DNA from: Larus michahellis
Taxonomy: Eukaryota > Chordata > Aves > Charadriiformes > Laridae
DNA: 64,000 nucleotides
Direction of reading: 5' to 3'
Assembly (NCBI RefSeq): GCF_964199755.1
Contig: NC_133910.1
Coordinates: forward strand, 3,742,501 to 3,806,500
Shown: positions 10,830-23,786 of the stretch, piece by piece
Layout: the number at the start of each line of letters is the position of its first letter
Position numbering within the stretch: position 1 is the stretch's first letter
Notes under the pieces: model-generated
Told to the model about the DNA's origin: nothing
Database searches by the model: none
The model's input: the letters and a program-made list of their open reading frames with translations, nothing else
Made by a program: the position numbers and the translations under genes

Positions 10830-12239
10830 TAATGGTCCTCCAGCTTTGGGAGCTGCTGCCCAGAGTTACACAGGTGTTTGGGGTTGGTCTGTGCAGCCCC
10901 CAAACCCTTCTGTGTGTGTTTCTGCAGGCTTCGTGCAGGAAGAAGATCCACTTCTGAGCGAGGAGAGGGTTTATAGGGCTCCAAGGTGAGACAAGGAGGG
11001 AACGCCAAGAGTGCATAACACTTCTCTTGGAAAGTATTGAGCTCTTTAGCTTTTATGCCACTTGCAAAGCAAAATGAGCCTGATGTGTTTACTTCTCAGT
11101 GAAGTGAAAAATGCATCCGTTCCCAAGAACTAATCCTTTATTAAACTGCCTGAAATAGGAACAGTAAAGACCTCAGTAAACAAATATTTGAAACAGTGAA
11201 CCGGGTTGATCAGTTCTTGCGTGTTATCAAATGTTTTAGGACTAAAGCAAGTGACTGATTTCTGATTAAAATATTGAATTTTTGTCCTGGTTGTGTCTAA
11301 AACAAATGACGTGCTTGGAAAGGTCAGAAAATGGATGGTTGAAGACCATGCCTGGCAGCGCAAGCACAGTGCTGGACCTCATGTTTGCAGGCTGACTTGG
11401 CAGAGGAGGCTGATGGAGCTGGGGCTGAACTGAAGAGAAGAGCAGAGCTGTACGGAACTACCTTGCAGGCCCGTTCCTCCATCCTGGCAGCAAGACGAGA
11501 CCTCAAAGTGGGCAAAATAGTCGTCCTCCTTTCAGATTTTCTCTTCCCAGATAGTGTAAATCAGTCGCAGCTGTCGCTGGCGGAGTGATTAACTTCACTT
11601 GCAAGAGAGAAGTAGGGAAATATTTATTAATCTAAACCAGTGATTTAACAAAGTCAGTAGTGAACGTGACAGTGTTTCATGAGATTTGATGGAAAGGTAC
11701 ACTTGGTTATTTACTGCATAGAGGCCAGGGTCAGACAAGCTCTCGGGGAGACCCTCCCGTTGAGTCCCGAGGCTCAGAAAGGACCCCCTGGCTTTCTAAA
11801 CTCCTTCTCAGAGAGGAGTCTGGGTGCGGCTGGATCCAATCCTAGTCCCAGACTTGGGTAACGGTTTATGTCTAAAGGATTATATATGCACGATCGATCC
11901 TTTATATCACTTAGCTAAGATTTCAAAGTTTAGTGTGCTATTAGTCACTGAGAATCTGTTGCGGCAAGGAATCTCTCAGCCTCGAGGAGAAGAACCTTAA
12001 GTGAGCGTCCCCACTCAAGGGGAGATCCTGTCGTGCAGCCCCCTGCCGTGCAGGAGAGCTCAAAGGGCTCTTGGGCTGTCCACTATTTATGGAGTAAGAG
12101 AATTGACCTATAGACATATTCACGTGGGAACAAAACATCTAGGTCCCCACTCCAGACAGGGTTTTGTCCGTGGGGCCAGCCATCCCCCCAAAGTCCAGGT
12201 GCAACTCATAACAACTCCTGCTGATGGCTGTGGCTTGAG

Positions 12240-12280
12240 CAGGAGCCGGGGGGGTGGGGAGGGGGAGGAAAGGGGAGAGC
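12240..12280 (+). other. Purine/G-run tract with quadruplex potential
   Basis: A roughly 40-nt purine-rich stretch with runs of seven, four, five and four G separated by one to three bases (GGGGGGGTGGGGAGGGGG and following bases). This meets the usual four-G-run criterion for a G-quadruplex on the plus strand. No gene is nearby, so no role is proposed. Confidence 0.5.
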
Positions 12281-14869
12281 ACACTGCCACAACAGTGAGG
12301 CTTGATGATTTAGATGTGATTCGTTTTGCTTGTAACTTTTCCCTCATTCGTGCCCTCTACTGCTGTTAGAACCTGAGCACAAAGCCAGTCTTTTATTAAC
12401 ACGCCGCCTGGCTCTCCTTGCTTTTGAGAGCTTTTCCTACAAGGTGTACTGGTTTTCCGCGTGTTTTTTAGATAGAACTATCAACCTGTGTGGATATGGC
12501 TATGGCTACCTGCTCAAGTGATGTGGTCTACTCTTCCTCCCCAGAAATGGCTGGTGGGCCTGTCCCTGCTCTGTTCAGGATGGTGGTTCGATGGTGCTCA
12601 TCTGGGTGGTTGTCCCCTCCACCCCGCTGCCCATGATAACTGTTTAGAGCAGATAGTGGTCCTGACAGCTTTGTGAGCACAAGGATGTACCATTACTTTG
12701 TTCCCACTTAGCTCAGGCTACAAAAACAGCTGGTGATGCTTTTGGGGGTGCCTTGGAGCCACTGCCACAACCTTGCTGCCCATATAGGAGGTACCATCAA
12801 CCTTGCTCAGCTCAAATACCCGATGAGCCAAGTCCTGCTCCCACAGCAGCTCCTGTTGCTCTTAACTTTGTCCTCATTGCTCAAAAATAAAAAGATCTCT
12901 GTCTACTCAACACCAAGCCCTTCTGGTCATTGGCTGACTTGTGGTCCTGGTGAATGTCGGTCTTTAGACCTTGGGGGGGGTTGCTCTGTAGTAGCTTCAG
13001 GTGAATAATGCCATGGAGAGGCAGAGTGGAAATGGTTCTGGGAGCTGGGCTGACCACCCTGCTTGCCGGCATTAGTGCACGTTTCTATTCCACCCCAGTG
13101 CTGATCCCTCTAATTTTCACGTTCCAGGAGACAATGTCAAGCGGATACTGAATGCCCCATTCACTGGCAGAGAAACGTGTCCCTCCCCTGAATGCTTGTG
13201 AGCCGTAATTACTATATTTAACTTGTAGAGATGCCAGTATTTAAAAAGCTGGCTGTACAATTGTACTTTGCCAAGTAGTAACTTGAATAGCGAACGCCAT
13301 CGTTTGACAGGAACATGGGGACTCGCCGCTTCCTTGGGAGGGTGGGGGGAGAGACCATCACACTGCTGTGCTCATGGAGGAGAACTGACCCAAGGAGAGG
13401 AGCACTCCTGGCTGCAACTGGTCTAAAGGTCCCAGACGACTGGTTAGTTAACTGGGGAAGTGTCTGATCTGATGATCATACGGGCTTCTTAGATGTTAAA
13501 GAGATCACCTAACAGCTGCTCGTGAAAGGCAGACTGCTCCAGCTGGATGGCCTTGCCTCTAGCCAGCCTGCCTTCCTCAGCTGGGCCCTGAGTCCCAGTT
13601 GTCCCTGAGTTTTGTGGGTTTCTTTCTCTGTGAAAGGTCCCAGCCTGCAGCAGACTGAGGCAGGGTAACTTCCAAGGAGAGCAAGACTGGGGTTTGGATG
13701 GTTTTTTTTCTTTGCTTCAGATCGATTCTCTGTTCTTTTAAGAACATAAGCAATTTCTGTGATCCCAGAAAACCAAACAGTGGCACAGGAATGTTTTCTT
13801 GCTAGCAATAATGCAACCCTGGGCTTGAATCAAATTTTTTAAAATACATGTGAATCCCCTCTGGATTCCCACAGGTTTTCTTAATGACATTACTTTTTGT
13901 CTTGCAAAAAACTTTCACTGCAGTCAGGGGGAAAAAAAGAGACTTGGATCTCTGCTTTAGTCTAAGTGGTGAGCTCCTGGGGAAGGAAGCACCCAGCAGC
14001 CCCGTTTGAGGGGCTGTTGTCACCTTGGGTTGCTGTGTTGGGTGTTTGGTGATGGGGCATCACCTTCTGGACTGCCCCAGCCTGGAAATAGCAGACATGT
14101 CTCCTGTGGAGGTTGGATGGGGCCCATCGCTGCATCTTTGATGTCACCGTCCCCTTTGGGAACTACGGTAACACCAGCAGACGTGTCCCACCACGCTTTC
14201 AGCTCCTCTGGGAGAGGAAAACCACTTTGCAGTAATCCTGACTTCATCAGGAATCGGGTGCTTATTGGCGAGGTGCTTATGAGAATCCCACAGGGCTATA
14301 AACACTTTCTGAAATTTTGCTTTAAAATAATTTTTTAAAATGGAAATGCTTTAGAGCTGTTTACAGTGTGCTTGTTTTCCAGAAGCTGGCAGTAGGTTTA
14401 GTGCTTGTGCAGAGTTGCCAGGTACCTCCAGGGCCCCTCTTCTGAGCACTGGACACCACTTGCTGCCAAAACTCAGACAAGAAGATGGGCCTCCTGGTCC
14501 TAAATCTGCTTTGCTTTGCTTTATTTGTTATTTTTAACCCCCGTTCTTGCCAGTTCTTGTGATGTGAAAATGTTAGCTGCAGTTTCTTCCTCTAATGTCC
14601 CACTTTCTGGCATTGCTGGGGCTCTTCTGCATCACAACCCACCGAAAACCTTGCTCAGATTTGCTACATTTTGGTGGTTTCCCTCATTTATGGTTCAGCC
14701 CGTGCAGTTCAGGCACACGCAGCTGTATACAGCAAGGGTTTGAAATACGAACTCTTCAGCCATCTGACTTCACTTGCGATAAATGCTTGGTAGTGGCATG
14801 TGCTCTGTTTGCTGATTAAAAATTATTTTCTCAGTAATAGAAGCTCTCAGTAGCTCCTCTAATGTGAGG

Positions 14870-14945
14870 AGGAATAATTAAGACGTCTTGGTAATGCAAA
14901 TAAATAATGCCTTTGGAGAGTCCTGAGTGCATCATAAATCATCAG
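14870..14945. promoter_or_regulatory. AT-rich block with POU octamer (candidate regulatory element)
   Basis: Contains a perfect POU octamer ATGCAAAT at 14894-14901, preceded by GGAATAATTAAG and the palindrome AAGACGTCTT, and followed by AAATAATGCC and CATCATAAATCATCAG. The clustering resembles vertebrate conserved noncoding elements, but conservation cannot be checked here, so this is a low-confidence suggestion. Confidence 0.2.
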
Positions 14946-15313
14946 AGTTGTGTTCCTGAGATGCCACCTCCTTGTGTCCTGATGCTGGGTGATTACAGCA
15001 GGGTTTTAGCGTGTGGTGTACACCGATCACCCGCTGGTCCCTAATGCCACCTGTAATGTCACTGCCTGAAGAGTCTAGCGGTGCTATGGTGTCCCCGATG
15101 TCTGGCTGTGACCTGTTATTGTTTTATGTAACCCCTTTATGACAGGAATGAAGCATCTCGGGATTTTTGGCTGTCTCCTGCAAATAGCCCCACCATGGAG
15201 AAAAATGCTGCCATCCCTTCATCTGTACCGAGGTGGAAGCATGCACGACCTGGCCTGACAGAACCCAGTGCTATGCTATAAATGTGTACGTACATATTTA
15301 TATTTATGTATGC

Positions 15314-15331
15314 TTATATATATATATATAT
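15314..15331. repeat. (TA)n microsatellite
   Basis: About nine TA dinucleotides in a row inside a locally AT-rich section. Likely length-polymorphic. No associated gene. Confidence 0.9.
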
Positions 15332-18300
15332 CCATGTATATAGAAATATTTGTGGTGGTGGTGTTAGAGCTTTGGGAGCACATACTGAGCTTCTGGGCAC
15401 CTACCAGGTATAAGGGAAGAGGCAAGTGCCTAAGAAAGAGATTCCCAAAGGGCAACCGGGAGAAATATCATGGGGAAAGGTGTGACTTTTCCACTAACTA
15501 CCCAAAGGGACACAGCTGTTGGATGCTGAACTGTTTCTATTGTGCTTATTTCTCAAGTCGAAGCTTGCACGCCCTCTGCTTGAGGTTGGTCTTCTCAGAA
15601 GACTTTCTGGTTCGGAGGAGGTGGTGGCACCTCTGTTATGCAGTGTCCCAGTGATGGGAGCATCAGGAGCTTCAACTGGGGTGCAGCCCATTAGAAGGGA
15701 AGTGCCTGACCCATGATAAATGTGAGCATGTGGGTTATTCGCTTGGCATTGCAACGGCTTTGGTAGTTTCAGGCATGACCAGAGGTGGGTGTTTAGAGAT
15801 GAAGGAAAGTTTTCTGGTGGAAATTTGGAGCTTTAAAGACTTAAGGTGCCCCCAAGTCCAGGGAGCAGCTGGGCAGGGGGTTTGCAGGTTTTGGTGGAGA
15901 TGGTCACCTCTGCAACAGCAAAGGGCCGAGTAAGTGGCTTTACACATATGCATTTCTGAAAGCTGCTCCAAAAAGAGCTAGACTCTTTCCTTAAAAAATT
16001 TTAGAAATGACTAATTGTGCACATGACGTCCCAGTTACCTACAACAGGTTCCAGTGCTAGAAACCAGCACATGGACAAAAGTACTTCCTTCATCCCTGCG
16101 AGAGTGAGAAATAAGTTCCGGTCCGAACGAAATAGGCTCAGGCAGAATCCTCTGTGAAGCACATTTTCATTCACGTTCTTGCAAGAGCGAGTGACCTAGC
16201 AAGTAGGCACACTTCCAGTTCTTGAAACACACCTTTTTATTCCCTAATCCCAGCCAAATTTTTCCCTCCCCTGTTTCCCATTGGTTGGGTACTCCAGGGT
16301 TCACAGTCTGTCCGAGGCGCCTAAAATTCTTCCCACGTGTCCTGCCTCTGTTTACTTCTCTTTATGCTACACCTAAAGGGATTATCTGACTAGTTTATTT
16401 CTTTCCTTTTTGGTAAAAGATTGCTCAGTGTCATTAGCCCTGGTTAAATGTTTGACTGCCCTTCTAGACACTAGTCCAGTAGGAATCAGTTTGTCCTTTT
16501 GTCTGTGTGATAAGAGATGTTCTACAAGCCTTTGCTGGAGCCTCTTTCTCTTGGTCGTTCCCTTATCATGTCACCTCTGATGGAAACGGCTTTTCTCCTC
16601 TGCAAAAGCAACACCTGCCTTTCTCACACAAGTGACTGACTGGACCCACCATGGGGCAAAGTCACTGCTCTCCTCTTTTGAGAGGAAACCTCTCTCGTGC
16701 AGAGCAGGGTGACTTTGCTTTGGGAGGCTCGGCTGTAAGCTTTTCTGAATGAACGCTAGCAGCTTCCCTTGGCTGAGACAGACTGGCTTGTTTAGTCTGG
16801 CCCGCTTGTGGAGTCTGGCATATGAGTATGGAAAGGAGCTGCAGGAGTGGCTCTGTGCTATGGGGTCATCCGTCTGTCATGCAGACCAACTTCTCACATT
16901 GCCCGACCCCAGGGAAGCGGGAGAAAGGTTTCCCAGGTCGTGGTGGGGTAGCTGGACCCCTCTGCAGGGATGAGAGCCCTGGCGGGGGTCCAGCTTCCCT
17001 GAGACCGGCATCACGGGAGGAAGAGCTTGTGGTGGGCAGTGGGTGCTCTGCTCCTGCCTGCTCCCAGAGCTTGTGGGAATCAGCAAGGAGTGGCTGAGTA
17101 TCTGTATAAATATCTGAAGCAGCCACTTGTGCCCGTGCTGAGGATGGAGAAGCTGTACAGCATGGCACTGGTGGCTGCTTAAAATCCAGTGCCAGCCCTG
17201 AGGCCGTGTCTTGTGCTCCCGATGGAGCCATAAGCAGAGCTCTCTGCAGAGATGCTCCAGATGCCTCGATGAGCCGATGTCCCTGGGCTGGGCAGATGGT
17301 TGTAAACTTCCCCCAGCAAATTTCCGTGCAAATCATTAGTCTTTCAAAGTGTTGTATAAACCACTAACCTGCTTAATTTGTCAGGCCACCCTCCTGAGTG
17401 CCAGGAGTTGATGAGCATGGGGAGAGCCAAAGGCAGAGGTGACGATACCGGACTGCAGAGGTGCAGGAAGCCCGTGGGTGTGGGTCGGTGGTACCCACAG
17501 CTTCGTCTGGGATGTGATGCCGGGTGAGAGGAGTTCCAGTTCTGTCCGTGCTGGAACAGAGGGCGCTGGAGCCCGAGAAAAATCCTGAGGCTGCAGCGAG
17601 CGGCTCCCGCATCCCTCGGCTCCCGCTGCCACCCACGCAAGGGCCGAGCGACCCGGCGGGAAGGGGAACCCAGGCGGTGCTGGCTTGGTCACTGCTGCCC
17701 CACGGCTGCGGGGCGGCTTTGGCAGGATCAATCTGCTAGTTGAGGTTTGTGGTGGTGATGGGCAATGTTCCCCCTCGCAAAGGCTGGCTGTCACGGGTGA
17801 TACCTGTCTCGGCAGCGCGGAGCCGGGCAGGGAAAGAAGCTGAGGCTGGAGGTGAATGGTTTTCCTCCCAGGCAGCTTCCCACCTTCTTCCCAGCAGCTC
17901 TGGGCAGCCTGAGGAGGCCAGACCCTGGCTGGGGTTTCTGTCCCTTGGCCACCAGCTCAGGTGCAGCGTGTGCTCCAGTCCCTCCGTGGGGGCTCTTGCC
18001 CCATAGGGTTTACAGCATCCTCAATTGGCTCCGAGCAGCCGGTACTTCTTGTCAAAGGGAGAAGCACCTTAAAATGCTGGTGATCACCCGCTTTTGTATT
18101 CCGGATTGACAGCAGTTTGCACCCTCTTAAACCCCTCTGTGCTGGCTCTATTACCTGAAGAAAATCTTCAGATTGCTTATTTACCTCTTTAGTGCAGTCA
18201 TCTTGGTCCAATGACTGGTTTTCCCCTGTTTTGTGGCCCTGGGGGTTGATTTTTCAGGCTGTACCACACTTCTGTTTGGCTGCACACTGTCATGTTCTCC

Positions 18301-18416
18301 TTCCCCCCCACTCCTTCATGGGGGCTCTGACCTCTTCATACTCCCCCATCTGCAGCAAGTGGAAGCGTAGCCCCTGTGTGTGCCTTGGGCTGCTGCTGCT
18401 CCTGGCAAGGACATGG

Positions 18417-18541
18417 GATCACAGAATGGTTCGGATTGGAAGGGACCTTAAAGATCATCTAGTTCCAACCCCCCTGCCCTGGGCAGGGACACCTCCCACT
18501 AGAGCAGGCTGCTCAAAGCCTCGTCCAGCCTGGCCTTGAAA
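18417..18541 (-). mobile_element. CR1 LINE 3' fragment, about 125 bp, inverted
   Basis: Begins ATCACAGAATGGTTCGGATT then GGAAGGGACC (reverse complement of a CR1 3' end), continues through GATCATCTAGTTCC and GGGCAGGGACACCTCCCACT, and stops at 'tggccttgaaac'. Only the last ~125 bp of the element are present, so this is a strongly 5'-truncated copy on the minus strand. Confidence 0.93.
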
Positions 18542-21500
18542 CGGGTCTTTCCAGGTGTCCCCCGCTGCCGTGGTCCACGGTCACCGTGCCTGGGACTGCA
18601 GTCATGGGAGATGGGGCTCGGAGGCTGTGCTGCCTGTAGGCCTGTGGCAAGGAGGAAGCTGTAGCCCTCTTAGCTCAGCGCTTCTCAAGCCAACGCTGTA
18701 GCAGCCCTCTCCTTCCCGTTTAGCAGGTCCCCATGGGTTTTGCTTGGTCCCGTCTGTAGGTGTGACAGGTCTCCTGGGCAATGAGCTAATGTCTGGAGTG
18801 GTTTTTGCTGGCTCAACCTAAATGTTCTCCCACCGGTGAGGGAAAGCAACCCCCCCACTTCATTTCGTGTTTGTGCAATGGGGATAAGTGATATGCTTAA
18901 AGGATTAACTCCTCCTTTTCCTCAGCCTCTCTTCACTTTACCATGTAGGCCAACAGAGAGAGTGTGATAGAGATTGCTGTATCATGTGTGTGACCACAAG
19001 AGATTAATTAAACAGTAAGCCCTAATTACTGAGGCTAAGGCTGACCGACTTACTGTGCCTTGTAAAAAAGCTGAATACTTAATTTACACTAGAATGTGGA
19101 CATAACTTTCACCATTAGCTGAATAAACAATGAGCACCCAAGCTAAACGGATTGGTTGCCTAATAGGTGTACCATTATAAATGGAGCTATCTCCTGGCGC
19201 AGGCTTTGGCTCCCCTCTGCCTCGGCTCAGGCTGGCAAACAGATACAAAAGAGCATTTTTTTTGTAAGGGGAACTGCTTTACAATTCACCAACCTGCCTT
19301 AAGCCTGGGGGATTCCCTGCCTCTCAATATTATTCAGCTTTCAGGCTGCTTATCAAAGTCGTCGTGATTTGCATTTCACTGCAGGTTGGAAAAAAAAAAG
19401 GGGGAAGATATTGAAAGGCATAAAAGAAAACAAAACCCCAACTCCCAGGGCAAGGCAGTGGAAGTAGGGCATCTAGCTCCTATTTCTGCCTTTCAATATC
19501 TTCCTTAATGACAATAATAGATTCTGAGAAGTTAAAGTTAATCTGTAGCTCCAGAGCTTTTTATTGTGTTTCTCCCCTTCTGTGTGCATTAACCTTTCAG
19601 ATCTTAGAAGGCTGTGGAGTGTGCGTTGCTTTTTTTTAATTCCTATTATTCTTGCTTGCTGCGTGGTTCTTGATCTGGTCCTAGAGAGAGTAACGGCACA
19701 TCCACCCATTAACTGTAGCTCATTGAGCACCTCATCAGACCTTCAGCCTTTCTCTTAAATTTATGTATTAGGTGGGTTGGAGGTCCCGAGTGGGTTCGAA
19801 GCTTTGCTGAGGTGAGCACTCTGCCGGAGGAAAGAGCATCCCAGGACTATGGAGTTAATAACTGAAACAGGGAAAAGCTAAGCAAAGGATGTCTTGATGC
19901 CTCTTTCGGGATGGGGGAAATAGAGTGATTTAAAGGCCTTCGTTGTGCCCACGTACCAAAGATTAAGAGTGCTCATGGAAAAGCCTTGGTGGCCCCCACG
20001 GCTCCTGGCCCTTGGGTCAGCACTTTGCCAGCAGACAATAAGGCTTGCTGCGTGTTGGCCAAAATACCTCCTGCATCTGCAGGCCTTTGGGAAGGGGGAG
20101 AAGTTATCGCTGCACTGGCTTTGCCTCTGCCTGCGTATGTCATGTGTGGCTGAATATATAGCTGCAATCTAAGTCAGTCAAAATGAGTTAAATGCCCATT
20201 TTTTTAGACGGCTTTTGTCCACTTTTTTTGTATGCTTTGCCTCTTATTTTGTGTGCTGTTTGAGCTGAAGACCCTCTACAGGAAACTAAACCTTGTTTTC
20301 TCTCATCTGACCACACGTCACTAAAACCTATTACTTTTCCTATGTTAAAAGGACTAAAACCATCTTGAAACTGGGAAGACTTGGGACATGCTGGTGAAAG
20401 GGCTCAAACGTACTTTTAGGAATATTTCCCTGCAATAGTGTTCTGCAAGAGGAAGTGATGTGTGAGTGCCACTAACCTGGTTCTAGCTTTGTCAGGATTT
20501 CCTAAGTCTGTATCAAAGGTTGAAGGGGAGCGCTCACTTATTGCAGCTGCAGCACTTTAGATGCTGTCTTTACTCCATACCGCTTCTCTGCTCCATAGTG
20601 ATGCCTTCTGGGAGACAAGCTTGCTCAGACAGCTGTTTCCAGCTGTTCCAGAGGAAAGGCTCTTTTTTTTGTAGTGCATGAAAATACTGTTTACCTGACC
20701 TCCCTCAGACCTACTGCATAAGCAAGTACCTAATTAATGATGTTGCATGCACAAGTGCCAAATTTTTGCAAATATTGGGTGCAGAAACACCCACTGAAGC
20801 TGCAGGTATCCAGAAATCAAACCATCATCTTCCCTTAGTTTTAGAATATGAACTGTCACAGCAACAGCCAGCCTACAACTGAGGAAGAAGAGGGCTTTGC
20901 AGTGTGTTATACTCACCGTGTAATGTTCTTTTTCAGTCCCCAAGTTCTTCAAAACCTTAGAGGACCTTGGAAATCTGGGCCCTTCTACACCTTGTCATTG
21001 GGCATCTCAACCCAGGACTTGGCTACTGTAAACAAGGACCCATTTCCCCGTATGTTCGTTTCTCTGTATTTTCTCTCTTTATGCCTCAGTAGCTTCTCTT
21101 GCCCATCACTGAGAAGATGACGAGCCCTTGCTCCTCAATCAATCTGCATTCAATAATAAAGCTGAAAATAATCCAGGCAAAGTGTGATTCCTTTTGCGGT
21201 GTGATTTGACATGCACCTGATGCGCTGGGAGCTTTGCATAATACGCAGCAGACGTCTGCGGGGGACAAGTACAGACACTGCTGGCTTTACGTGGAAGGGA
21301 ACCTGGGAGCGGGCTGTCTTCAACTTGCGTTAACCTTTGGGCAAGTGACTGATGAAATTTCCGAACTTTTCTGATTTTCCTTTGCTAACTCATCTAGCTC
21401 CTGATCTGGACCAGAAGAGTCCTGGTGCTCTGTCAGTTCTTATGGTGCTTCTCACTCCTGGATTTTAAGAGTGATGCTCACTCAGGGCTAAGCCTATACG

Positions 21501-23715
21501 TCACTTCAGTTTGTCTAAAGTCAGATTTGAAAAGATGTTTTGACATCTAGATGTTGAGAAGCATCTAGGTAGAATTTTAGAAGAGCCTAAGCAGAGGATA
21601 GACCTGAATCTTAATGAGGGAATCTTAATGAGGATTAGATGTCTAATTGTTTTTGCACCACAGACAGAGATGTACTGGAAGACAGGGTAAGATTCACCAA
21701 ATTCCCCTTTCTGATGATGAAGTCCTCAGTGGAATAGAGGTCCGCAGCACTGGAAGAGAAGGCGTGAGCTTGTTGCCTTTCCTCCCTGGCTGGTCAGTTT
21801 TGGAGAGCGGTGGTGTAGGAATGATCTTGGAAATACCAAGGAGAGTAAAAGCGTGAAGCCTGATGTAAAAATAGCTAGCACTTTTTATCCATCATCTCAT
21901 TGCCGTTCCCCCGCCATGAGCACTGGGGGCGTGCAGGCGGGTGGCTTTTCCACAGGGCAAACACTGCTATGGTGTTGCTGGGGCTCGGATACGGTACAGT
22001 AACGCTGTAAGTGGGACACTGGGTGCCAGGCAGAAGGTTTCTTGTCTGTCTTCAACAGACGGACAGCTTTGCTTCATTGCGTCCTGTGATTTTGTAGTTA
22101 TCTACAGCTGTGCATTTTCTAGTGTGTTGTAATTTAGACTTTGGTCCTGCTTGTTGAAGTACCTTCTGAGCTGACTGCCTGGTTATTTAGCTATGTGGGA
22201 CATGAAGCAAAGATGCCAGCAGCCTTAATTCAGCTAACTTCTTCCACCATCAAGGAATGGCTGCTGGGTTTCATGTCACGGTCCATCTACAAGGGAATGA
22301 TGTTCAACAGAATGAGTGCAACCGCTCCTGGGCTTCGCTCAAGGTGGAGAGGTGATGTGGAGAAGATGCTGAGCTGGGACTCGTGGTGCCCGATTTCCCT
22401 TCCTGACCTGCTCTGTGGCTGTGAGCGCCGTGCCTCAGTTTCCCTTTCCTCCAGTTTGACTGTTTAGACTAAGCTCTTGTAAATGGTAAGCTTGATCTGC
22501 TCTCCCGGGCTGGGGCAGCTGTGTGGTGCTGTGAGTTTGGGATGGCGCTAGCTTGGAGGTTTGTGCACCCCTTCGTGCGGAGCCGGAATTGCTGTGTCAA
22601 GCAGATACAACCCAGGGGCTTTGCCGTCAATAGTCCCAGCCCAACCGATGAACTCTTGGGGGCAGGGTCTCTCTTACTCTGCATTTGCCCGGCAGCTAAT
22701 GGTAATTGGCCCCAGCAGCTCTGGGTACTGTTCGTATTGCAGACGATACCACAACCATGACACGGAGCTGGATCTTTATGGGGCCTCTCTTTCCCTTTGT
22801 TCACTCTGCAATCCTTTTTTTCATGATAAAAGGATAACACAGCACCTCTCTCACTGCCCTCCCCTTGCTGTCTTTTGCATAACGCCATTCTGCGTCGTCT
22901 GGCAGACCGGAGCCTCCGTCTTTAACAATTTTCTCTACCTGCATCGCAGCAGGGTTTTCCTCTCGCACAGCTGGTGCAAAATGCACACCTGCAGATGAGG
23001 AGGAGCAGAAATCACTGGCCAGGAACACCTCAGGGAGCTGCTGTTCTTGGCCTGGAGCCGTGGACCTTCCTGTGGGCTGGAAGGTGATGTGCAGTCTGTG
23101 GTGTTTATTTTTTTAAAGGATATATGCGCTCTGTTTGGCAATAGTCTGGGTTCAGAGCTTCAAAACGTCCGGGATTGAAATGGCTGTCTGTTCCTCAACC
23201 TTGCACATTTTGAGGGGCAAATAACAGCTCGCTGAGCCCCGAGGTCACCTGGACGCAAGGTGTGCCAGGAAACCTTGGCCTTCCCTCTGAGCCGCTCAAG
23301 GTGTAGGCCAGGACCCCGGGGAGTCACAGCGTGGTGGGTGTCCCTGCCTCTCTTACAGGAAGAAATCTTTTACTTTCCTGCTGCTGTTTCTGCAAATGTC
23401 TCCCTCCTGACCTGCTTGGTGGGGAATGACAGCCCAAGGGGATGTTGGGGTCGTGGCCTTAATTTTTAACCACTGTCCCTTATATAGGACATGTGTGCTC
23501 ATGTCTCTGGAGCAGAGCAAGCTGGAAGTCCATTTCCATGTGGTGCAACAAGAAACCCTCCCAGAGGTGGCTCCAAACTGTCCCGAGAGTCCCCGTGAGC
23601 TGTTTTGCCAGGGTGAATAAATTAGTGCTCCTAGTGCTTGTCATGATCCGAGTGTCCTGGCCATCTGACATGCAAAGACCTGCACAATTGTACCATCTTT
23701 GTACCCATTTTACCC
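18542..23715. other. Intergenic sequence, no gene recognised
   Basis: No recognisable coding exon. An AT-rich section at about 18995-19190 contains several TTAATT/TAATTA-type cores and could be regulatory. A 14-bp direct tandem duplication (GAATCTTAATGAGG twice) occupies 21606-21633. Forward frames at 22141-22467 and 22561-22998 have no family resemblance. Confidence 0.5.
21606..21633. repeat. 14-bp tandem duplication
   Basis: GAATCTTAATGAGG occurs twice head to tail with no spacer and no mismatch. A minor local slippage duplication. Confidence 0.85.
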
Positions 23716-23786
23716 ACGGCAGGGGGGGTGGAACTAGGTGATCTTTAAGGTCCCTTCCAACTCGAACCATTCTATGATTCTATCAT
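23716..23786 (+). mobile_element. CR1 LINE 3' fragment, about 70 bp
   Basis: Reads GGCAGGGGGGGTGGAACTAG, GTGATCTTTAAGGTCCCTTCC, and ends CCATTCTATGATTCTATCATT, the CR1 3' terminus with its ATTCTATG-type tail repeats, on the plus strand. Only the extreme 3' end is retained. Confidence 0.9.

Larger units (their letters stand above)
10830..18416. other. Intergenic sequence, no gene recognised
   Basis: About 7.6 kb without a recognisable exon. It contains a (TA)n microsatellite at about 15314-15331, a purine-rich G-run block at about 12240-12280, and an AT-rich block with an octamer motif at 14870-14945 (listed separately). Open frames up to about 156 codons (minus 16866-17336) have no family resemblance. 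Confidence 0.5.
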
